NCBI RefSeq assembly: GCF_007992495.1
Contig: NZ_BKAJ01000033.1
Location: 1 to 64,000, forward strand
Direction: 5' to 3'
Source of the DNA: Reyranella soli
GTDB lineage: Bacteria > Pseudomonadota > Alphaproteobacteria > Reyranellales > Reyranellaceae
Length of the DNA: 64,000 nucleotides
The first letter of the stretch is position 1; each line of letters opens with the position of its first letter. Made by a program: the position numbers and the translations under genes. Under the pieces are notes generated by a model. It had not been told where the DNA came from. It made no database searches and worked only from the letters and a program-made list of their open reading frames with translations. This document shows, piece after piece, positions 34,815 through 42,600 of the stretch.

Positions 34815-34872
34815 GAGTGGCGTTCGTGGTGGTGCGTACGCGTTTCTTCCAGGCGACCAAGGGGAGATCGAC

Positions 34873-36660
34873 ATGGCACCGAGCAATGAGGGCAACGAAG
34901 GCAACGAAGGAAACGAAGGGAACGTGGGCGCCCTGGGGCGTGCCGGCGGCGGTGGCTTCGGCCTGCTGCCCGATCGCGTCGACCTGCCGTTCATAACAGA
35001 GGGCAAGGTCGCCGAGCAGCGCCTCCCCATCCTGCCGTGGGACGAGAGGTATTGGGCCGGCGAGTGGTCGGCGTGGCGGATGCTGGTCGACTTCGCCCAG
35101 GTGACGACGATGGTCTATGCGAAGCCGCCGTTGCGCGTGGTGGCGGCCCCGATCACCTTGGGCGGGACCGTCGGGAGCTGCACGCTCGACGTCGTGACGC
35201 CGGCGCTGGCGGACGCCTGCGTCGGGATCTACAAGGTGCGATGTGTGCAGGCGCCGGCGGCAGGGACTGCCGGGGTGATGCGGCTTAGCGCGCCCAGCGG
35301 GCGCGTGGTCGTGGACATGAGCCTCCCGACGGGTCCGGGTAGCATAACATTCTCGGACGAGTTGAAATTCGGCGTGACCCAGGCCGGAACTGACTTCCGG
35401 AAAGGCGATGGCTTCGACATCAAGGTGACGGCGATGAACGTCACGGTCATCGTACGGCCCGGCAATAATGGCAACGGCACCTGCGTCCTCGACCCCACGC
35501 TGCCGATGCTCGGCAATGTCCAAGTCGGCACCTATCAGGTGCGGCGCGCGGGAGCGAATCTCTTTTCGTTAACGGCCCCTGATCTTACGGTGCAAAACGC
35601 GACCATGGTTAGCGGGGTTGCCCAATTCAATAACCCGCTGAAGTTCAGGATCATACAAGGCACGTCGCCTTTCACTGGGACGGACGGCTTCGACCTCTTC
35701 GTCGAGCGCCTGCCTTGGCTCGACGAGCCGGACAAGCTGCGAACCGGGCGCAAGTTCTCGGTCAGCGTAAATACGCAGTTGGCGGCACCTGCCGCAGGGA
35801 AGGGGCGAATCGTCATGGACCCGATCTCGCCGACCCGGTCTGACACCAAGACCGGCGTTTACATGCTGGCATGGAATAACACGACCGGCGCGTTCGATTT
35901 CACGGGCCCGAGCTTCGTGGGCATAATCTCCGTCCCCTTGGTCGCGGGCCAAGCCGTGGTGGCGCAGGGGGTCTACCTGACGATCCGCGCGGGCACCACC
36001 CCCTTCGGCCCCGGCGACACCTTCGCCATCACCATCGGCCTGCAGGTGACGAATTTCCCCGAGCGCGAGTTGAAGGCCCTCATCCGCCTCGCCGAGGATG
36101 AGCGTCCCGATGCGCTGGGTGAGATCATCGCGCAGGCCGACGGGTTTTCCAGCTACTTCATGGCGGCCCTCGGCATCTCGCCGCGTACCCATCCCAATAC
36201 CTGCCTGCTGCTACAGATCGGCAGTCTGATCGGCTGCTATGGCTCGATGCACTTCAAGGGCCTGTATCAGCGTCGCCGCCCGTCGCAGCTCGCGCCCGGT
36301 CTGATGCCGCCGCTCCCGGTTCCCGGCCATCCCGCCTATCCGAGCGGCCATTCGACCCAGGCCCATCTCATGGCGATTTGCGTCAAGGATATGCTGCCGA
36401 CGACGGCTCTTCAGGACGCACTCGGCGAAGTGATCGACGAACTGGCCGACCGGATCGCGCGCAACCGCGAAATCGCCGGCCTGCACTTTGAAAGCGATTC
36501 CAAGGCGGGCGCGAACCTTGCGCAAAGCCTGTTCGACGTCCTGTCGTCGAACGCGCTGCCGATCACCGTCGAGCAACCCATTCCGCCGGCGACCACCCCG
36601 CCGGCGACGACCCGGCGCTTCCAATCCATCAAGTCGCTCGCGCAGGGAGAATGGACATGA
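34873..36660 (+). CDS. PAP2/vanadium-haloperoxidase-like protein with three decoration-like beta repeats
   Basis: This is a 595-residue protein. Residues 6-17 are an EGN repeat. Three beta repeats follow at about 97-188, 196-278 and 303-390. Each has a G-x-G/S-C/I start, a GxY-x-V/L strand and a closing GT-x2-F-x3-D-x-F-x-I element, resembling the beta domain of phage head-decoration proteins. Residues 395-560 are a PAP2/haloperoxidase core: KGLYQRRRP (462-470), HPAYPSGHSTQAH (486-498) and NREIAGLHFESD (531-542), matching the K-x6-RP, PSGH and R-x5-H-x3-D phosphate/vanadate ligands. It is either a phosphatase or a haloperoxidase. It is coupled to the next gene by a 4-base overlap. Confidence 0.75.
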   Translation: MAPSNEGNEGNEGNEGNVGALGRAGGGGFGLLPDRVDLPFITEGKVAEQRLPILPWDERYWAGEWSAWRMLVDFAQVTTMVYAKPPLRVVAAPITLGGTVGSCTLDVVTPALADACVGIYKVRCVQAPAAGTAGVMRLSAPSGRVVVDMSLPTGPGSITFSDELKFGVTQAGTDFRKGDGFDIKVTAMNVTVIVRPGNNGNGTCVLDPTLPMLGNVQVGTYQVRRAGANLFSLTAPDLTVQNATMVSGVAQFNNPLKFRIIQGTSPFTGTDGFDLFVERLPWLDEPDKLRTGRKFSVSVNTQLAAPAAGKGRIVMDPISPTRSDTKTGVYMLAWNNTTGAFDFTGPSFVGIISVPLVAGQAVVAQGVYLTIRAGTTPFGPGDTFAITIGLQVTNFPERELKALIRLAEDERPDALGEIIAQADGFSSYFMAALGISPRTHPNTCLLLQIGSLIGCYGSMHFKGLYQRRRPSQLAPGLMPPLPVPGHPAYPSGHSTQAHLMAICVKDMLPTTALQDALGEVIDELADRIARNREIAGLHFESDSKAGANLAQSLFDVLSSNALPITVEQPIPPATTPPATTRRFQSIKSLAQGEWT

Positions 36661-37883
36661 CGATCGAGCAACAACCGCCGCCGGAGAGCAGCGGGCCGCC
36701 GAAGCAGCCGATAAAGAACGCCCTGTTCGACCCAATCGTCGCAGAGCTCGATCTGCGCGTCTTCCGGCGCAAGCTCAACGTCCTGCCGGATAATTTCAAT
36801 CCGCTCGATCCCAAGCTCCAGGTCGACGACTTCGTGCGGCTCGGCCTGCCGCCGCGGCCGAGCGATGCGGACGCGTTGAGGCTATGGCTGGAAATGATCC
36901 CGCCGGGACTGAAGATCATGCCGCCGTTCGAGGAAGGGAACTTGGGCGTCTACATGTTGCGCGCCGATATGGCGGTCGGCGTGACGCGCTTCTCAGCGGA
37001 TCAGGGCGACGAGGATGTGACGCAGGCCCGCGTCGGCTGGATTCCGCGCGGCCGCCTCAGCTCCAGCCGGAACTGGTCGGGAGCGGCGATCTTCGCCAAC
37101 CATGGCGACCGCTTCAGTCAGGTGATCGCAAGCTGGACGGTTCCCGAGGTCAAGGCCGGCGACGGCGACGGGCCCTGGGTCTGCTCGACCTGGATCGGGA
37201 TCGACGGGTTCCGGCGCTGGATGAAGTCGATGCCCCAGATGGGCACGACCCAGATCGTCGGCGACACCGGCGAACGCGATGACGCCGGCAATCTGCTGCC
37301 GCAGTACTTCGCATGGTGGCAGTGGTGGCTGCGCGGCCGCACCATACAGGTGCCGGTGGTTTTCCCGACCGCTACGATCGCGCCGGGCAAGAAGGTCTAC
37401 TGCTGCGTGACGCTGCTGCCGCCGGACCAGCCCGACCCGGGCGACCGGCACCATGTACAGTTCTTCCTGCGTGTCGACGGTACCGGCTACCCGGTGATGC
37501 TCGCGCCGCCGCCGACCAACGATCCTGCGGACATCGACGGCGGCCGGCGCGTGCCGGCCAGCGGCGCGAGCGCCGAGTGGATCCTGGAACGGCCGACCGC
37601 CCTGCACGACAGTCCCAACGGCAACGTCAAGGAGGGCGACCTCTTCCCCTTGCCGGAATTCGCCAGCGCCGGAGCCGACGACTTTGCGGCGAGCCTGGCG
37701 GCCGATCCCGATCCGATGGTCGTGGCGTCGATCGCCGCTCTGCCGATCACGCCGTCAACGAACTTCCGCACGCCCCTGAAGCTGCGCATGATGGAGCATC
37801 GGCGAGACCCCTCGAGGGTGGCGGTGATCGCCAAGCCGATCGAAGCCAAGGATGGCAAGGTGACGATCGCCTACCAGGACTGA
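36657..37883 (+). CDS. G1-family glutamic peptidase (eqolisin-like)
   Basis: This is a 408-residue protein whose residues 137-315 match the eqolisin fold: SSRNWSGAAIF, VIASWTVPEV, WVCSTWIGIDG, TTQIVGDTG with Gln199, QYFAWWQWW, and SAEWILERP with Glu307. Gln and Glu in these positions form the catalytic dyad of the G1 family, which is acid-active and best known from fungi. No classical signal peptide precedes it; the 130-residue N-terminal part may be a pro-region. The start at 36657 (7 bases after AGGGAGA) overlaps the haloperoxidase-like gene by ATGA. Secretion is probable from family habit, but no signal is seen. Confidence 0.75.
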   Translation: MTIEQQPPPESSGPPKQPIKNALFDPIVAELDLRVFRRKLNVLPDNFNPLDPKLQVDDFVRLGLPPRPSDADALRLWLEMIPPGLKIMPPFEEGNLGVYMLRADMAVGVTRFSADQGDEDVTQARVGWIPRGRLSSSRNWSGAAIFANHGDRFSQVIASWTVPEVKAGDGDGPWVCSTWIGIDGFRRWMKSMPQMGTTQIVGDTGERDDAGNLLPQYFAWWQWWLRGRTIQVPVVFPTATIAPGKKVYCCVTLLPPDQPDPGDRHHVQFFLRVDGTGYPVMLAPPPTNDPADIDGGRRVPASGASAEWILERPTALHDSPNGNVKEGDLFPLPEFASAGADDFAASLAADPDPMVVASIAALPITPSTNFRTPLKLRMMEHRRDPSRVAVIAKPIEAKDGKVTIAYQD

Positions 37884-37888
37884 GCGCC

Positions 37889-39484
37889 CTACCTTTCGAG
37901 CCAGACGTCCTCAAACCGCCAATTGTTGTAGATGCTGTTGATGTGCAGCGTCACGTTCTTGACCTGCGGCTGCCAGCAGCCGGCGGCGCGGCCGTAGAAG
38001 ATGATCGGCCGCGCGATCTCGGCCTGCAGCTTGTGGTCGATGTCCCACACCATCTGTTGGCGCTTCTTGGGGTCGAGCTCGCGCGACTGCGCCTGGAACA
38101 GCTTGGTCATCTCGGCGTCACAGTAGCCGTTGTAGTTGCGCAGCGAGCCGCAGCCGTAGTTCTCGAACAGCGCCACGTCGGGGTCGTCGACCGCCACGCC
38201 GGAGAGGTTCAGCGCCACCACGTAGTCCTTCTTGAACACGCGGTTGTAGTAGACGGCGGTGTCGATGATCTCGAGCTCGCCGTCGACATAGACCTGCTTC
38301 AGCTGGTCGATCAGGATCACCGCCGGATCCTTGAAGGTGGCGATGTTGCGCGTGCTGACCTTGATCTTCAGCCGCTTGTCGGGCCCGTAACCCGCCTCCT
38401 GCATCAGCTGCTTCGCCTCCTCGCGCGCCTTGGCGACATCGCCGTAGCCCGGCAGGTCCTTCATCATCTCCGGCGTCATGCCCCAGCCGCCGTCGGGTGG
38501 CGGCAGCATGATGCCCGCCATCTTGTCTTCGCCCTCGCTCAGGATGTCGATGAACGACTTGCGGTCGAGCGTCAGCGCCAGAGCGCGGCGGATCTTCGGA
38601 TCGTTGAACGGCGGCGCCTCGGCGTTGATGATCAGGTTCGTGCTGACGCCGCTCTCGCGCATGGTGCATTGCGCCTGCGGTGCGTCCTTGCGGATGTTCT
38701 TGAGCAGCGGCACGGTGACGTCGGATGGGAAGGTCATGTCGTGCTTGCCGGCGATGAACGCCAGCATGCGCGTGCCGCGGTCGGGCATGATGGTGAACTC
38801 GATGCCGTCGAGATAGGGCTTACCCTTCTTCCAGTAGTCGGGGTTCTTGGTGAGCTTGATGCCTTCGTTCATCTTGAACTCGGCGAGCTTGAACGGGCCG
38901 GTGCCGACCGGCCGGCGCCGCATCTGGTCGGGCGGCACGTGGCAGGGATAGATCGGCGTATAGCCCGACGCGAGCAGCGCCAGCAGCGAGGGCTGCGGCG
39001 CCTTGAGATGGAAGGTGGCCTGGGTGTCCGAATCGGCGGTGACCTTCTCGACGTTGGTCCACCACGACGAGCGCGGATTGCGCCGCAGCTTGGTCTCGCT
39101 CTCGCCGCCCAGCAGGAGGTCGAAGGTGCAGGCGACGTCCTTGGCGCTGAACGGCTTGCCGTCGTGCCACTTCACGCCCTCGCGCACGGTGAAGACCAGC
39201 TTGGTGTTGTTGTCCGTCCAGCTCCACTTGGTGGCGAGGTCGGGCACGATCGAGTCGAGGCTGTTCTTCGCCACGTGCTGGTCGAACATCACGAGGTTGT
39301 TGTAGAGCGACATGAACGGCACGGCGACGGACACCGTCGCCTCCTCGTGGATCGAGGCGCTGGGTGGCGAGTCCATATGCTGGATTTTCAGTACGCCGCC
39401 GGGCTTCTGGGCGACCGCGGGGCTGGCGACGGCAAGCGCCAGCATGGTGATGATGCAGCCGAAGCGACCGCTTTGGGTCTTCAT
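37889..39484 (-). CDS. ABC transporter substrate-binding protein, peptide/SBP_bac_5 type
   Basis: This is a 531-residue periplasmic binding protein of the dipeptide/oligopeptide class. A signal peptide is present (IITMLALAVASPAVA). Family landmarks include PDLATKWSWTDNNTKLVFTV, REGVKWHDGKPFSAKDV, and RPVGTGPFKLAEF with the IRRALALTLDRK element. GGGAGGAA lies before ATG 39484. No permease or ATPase genes accompany it here. It converges closely (5 bases) with the glutamic peptidase gene, and peptide uptake would fit the proteases around it. Confidence 0.9.
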   Translation of the reverse strand: MKTQSGRFGCIITMLALAVASPAVAQKPGGVLKIQHMDSPPSASIHEEATVSVAVPFMSLYNNLVMFDQHVAKNSLDSIVPDLATKWSWTDNNTKLVFTVREGVKWHDGKPFSAKDVACTFDLLLGGESETKLRRNPRSSWWTNVEKVTADSDTQATFHLKAPQPSLLALLASGYTPIYPCHVPPDQMRRRPVGTGPFKLAEFKMNEGIKLTKNPDYWKKGKPYLDGIEFTIMPDRGTRMLAFIAGKHDMTFPSDVTVPLLKNIRKDAPQAQCTMRESGVSTNLIINAEAPPFNDPKIRRALALTLDRKSFIDILSEGEDKMAGIMLPPPDGGWGMTPEMMKDLPGYGDVAKAREEAKQLMQEAGYGPDKRLKIKVSTRNIATFKDPAVILIDQLKQVYVDGELEIIDTAVYYNRVFKKDYVVALNLSGVAVDDPDVALFENYGCGSLRNYNGYCDAEMTKLFQAQSRELDPKKRQQMVWDIDHKLQAEIARPIIFYGRAAGCWQPQVKNVTLHINSIYNNWRFEDVWLER

Positions 39485-39582
39485 TGGTTCCTCCCGAATT
39501 TGGCAGGAGCCTAGCGCATCGGCATCGAAGGGCATCGGGGTGCGTATCGCTGGGCGATAGGCGGACGAGCAATGGATGGCCT

Positions 39583-39617
39583 GTCCTGCGAAGCCGCCTC
39601 AGGCGGCGAAGCAGGGC
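39583..39617. repeat. GCGAAGCCGCC / GCGGCGAAGC intergenic repeat
   Basis: CTGTCCTGCGAAGCCGCC and AGGCGGCGAAGCAGGG form an imperfect hairpin related to 28335-28376. It overlaps the stop codon of the large protease gene, where it may act as a terminator. Confidence 0.55.
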
Positions 39618-42600
39618 TACATCAACCAGCTGTTCCCGTAGTGGCTGGTGAAGTCGAGCTGCACGACCAGGTCGTTGAAGTCGTGGTCGCCGCCGCCGCG
39701 CGTGTCCTCGAAGCCCCAGGTGTTGTGGCCGTAATTGACGATGTGCCCTTTGCCGTCGCTGTTGGCCTGGGTGAAGGCGTACCACACGTCGCCGCTCGAG
39801 CGGTTGGTCAGCATCATGGCGATCTTGTCGCCGGCATTGACGGTGATCGACGTCTGCTCGAAGAAGCCGTAGCCCGGCCCCAGCAGCTGCGAGCCACCGG
39901 ATTGCAGCGCATAGGCGTGGTTGGCTGCCGCCTCGGCGTAGCCCGCGTCGCCGGGATTGAGATTGCCGATCTTTCCCGAGTAGTCGTCGACCTTGTAGAA
40001 GGTGACGGCGAGCTGGTCCTGGCCGTTCTGGCGCACGCGCACGATCGCGTCCTGGCCATCGGCGGCGCCGACCGTCTCGGCCACCGCCACGGCGCGCGCC
40101 AGATGGATGTCACCGCCCGTCAGCGTCGTGGTCACGCCTTTGTCTGTGGTCTTGAACATCTGCGTCGCGAAGTCGGCGATGCCGAAGGTGCTGGTGAGGT
40201 TCGCCTGATTGGCGAGCCCCGTGCCCTGGCCGATGATGGCCGAGACCGAGGCGCCCTCCGCGACGTCCCACGAGCCGACCCAGCCCATCGCCTGCTTGTC
40301 GAACAGGCGCACCAGGTTGGGATCGAAGTTGTCCTGCATCACCTGCTCGGCGAAGCGCGACGTCCAGGCGTAGGTGGCCGCGACCGTGTCGTCGAAGTTG
40401 ATGGTGTGGTCGCCCAGCATGAGGCTGGCGCTCATCGGCGCCACGGTCGTGGCCTGGATCAGGAACGTCTGGTCCGTGCCGCTCGTCCAGCCGGTGCCGC
40501 CGCTGCCGCCTTCGATCAGCGAGGGGATGTCGGCGAACGACATCTGGTGATGGGCGATGTGCGTCAGCTCGCGCGCCAGCAGCAGGGCGTTGGGCGTGCC
40601 GAGCCCGCTCGCCAGGTCGTAGCCCGCCGCAGCCTCGTAGCCGTAGCCGGTCGGCGTGATATTGACGCCGTCGCTGGTGATCGCACCGCCGAGCACGAAC
40701 GAGGAGGCGTCCTTGCCCATGGTGATGTCGTTGAACACGGCCGGCGCAATCGCCGAGGCGATGTAGAGCAGGTCGTTCATGTAGCCGAGCTGCGGCAGCT
40801 TCTGGTCGTGGAACACCGCGTTGAGCTGCGCCGTGAGGCCGGCCCAGAACGGCGTCGAGGCGCTGGTGCCGTCGTCGCCCTGCACACCCGTCATGTCGGC
40901 GCCAGGCACCAGCCAGAACATGTTGCCGCCTGCGTTGGCCGAGACGTCCGGGTTGCCGCGGCCCGGCAGGTGGTAAGGATCGTTGGTCACGGGCGTGAGC
41001 CCGTAGTCCGTCTGGTACTGCGGGATCGGTTGGCCGGGATCGGCGCCGCCGCCGCTGGTGTTGTTGAACAGGTAGCCCGTCGGGTGGGTGGCGCCCGGCA
41101 CGCCGAACGCATTGCCGTCGAGGTAGTAGCGGTTCCAGATCGTCTCGACGAAGGCCGTGCCGGTGCTGGCCGTACCCGGCATCTGGGTCAGGCCGCCCGC
41201 CGCGAGCTGCCACAGCGTGGCGGGGTCGCCTGCCATGGCCTTGTGGGTGACGTCGGCCAGGGTCGCATCGGCGTGGGCCGCGCCGACCGTGCTGAGCGAG
41301 GTGCCGCCCACCATCACGACGAAGGCGCTGTCGCGGCTGGTGTTGGCGTTGGTCAGGCCGTTGCCGAAGGAGTTGCCTGAGCCGCGGTCGCCCATGTCGC
41401 TGAACAGCGAGATGTTGCGCAGCGCCACGTCGGTCCACAGCTCGCTGGTCGCCTTGTAGAACGGCGAGCCGGGCGCCACCTGCGAGTTGAAGCTGAACGA
41501 CGAGGTGACGACCTGCGGATTGTTGGTGAGGTCCCAGATCGCCGACTGGTAGGCGGTGAAGTTCGTGGCGTTGGCGCCGTGGTTGCTGCCCGAGCCGGCA
41601 TACAGCACGAGCGGACTGTTGGGTGCCACCGTCGCCACGATGCCGACATCGAGCGAGCGCTCGCCGGCCGAGTTGGGCTGCCCCGGCGGAGTCGGGGGAT
41701 AGACCTGGCCGCCGCCGGCCACCGAGATCGCCGAAGCACCGGTCGGCACGCCGGCCGTCGCGCGGTAGGCATCGAGCGCCGCCTGGAAGCCGTTGCCCTG
41801 GTTGTCGTTCAGCAGGGCGGTGCCGACGCCTGGCTCGACCAGCCCGATCGTGCCGGTTGGCACGTTGCCGCCGAGCGGCAGGTTGTAGTAGCTCGCGCCC
41901 AGCGTCTGCGGGAAGGCGCGGAGGGCCTGGGTCGAGGCGTTGCCCAGGCTCTGCCAGCCCTGCGGCAGGTCGGCGGCGAGGCCGACTCCGGGATTGGCCA
42001 ACTCGGGCTGGAACTTGGACGTGTCGAACCACAGCCCCGACACGCCGAGACTGGTGAGGCTGGTGGGCAGCGACAGGTCGCCCGTCCAGTACCAGTTGCC
42101 GCCGCCCTGCGCGGTCTCGGCCATCAGCTTGGCCTGGGGTCCGAACAGGGTCGAGAAGCTGTCCTGCGTGACCTGCACCCAGACGGTGCGCGAGGCGGCC
42201 GACGAGACGTAGCCGTTGGCGATGCCGTTGTCGGCGCTGAGCTGGTCGAGCGTCTTGATGCCGAGCCCCTGCAGCTCCGTCAGCACCTGGCTGTAGTTGC
42301 CGGCGTCGGCGCCGTACTTGGTCCACAGCGTGCCGTTCTCGTTGAGCGTCGCCAGCTCCTTCTGGCGCGTCGCCCAGTTGCTCGACAGCAGGGCCGTCGG
42401 ATCCTGGGCTCGATCGAGCACCAGCGCGACGTTGAGCACGACCGGCCCGGTGATCTGCACGCCGCCGGTCGGCGGGCCGGCGGCGTTGCTGCGCCAGCTC
42501 GAGAAGTCCATGTAGCTGGCGTTCTCGAGCTGGGTGTAGCCCGGATAGAAGGCATAATCGTCGGCGGTGATCGCGGCGCCGTTGGCGACGGTGATGGTCT

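Noticed and set aside
37313..39514. A 733-codon plus-strand frame across the peptidase and binding-protein genes
   Set aside because: It is antisense to the well-supported SBP_bac_5 gene and out of frame with the peptidase, without family resemblance.
40110..42326. A 738-codon minus-strand frame inside the giant protease gene
   Set aside because: It is a +1 shadow of the protease gene with Arg/Gln-rich nonsense composition. The protease frame has all catalytic motifs.
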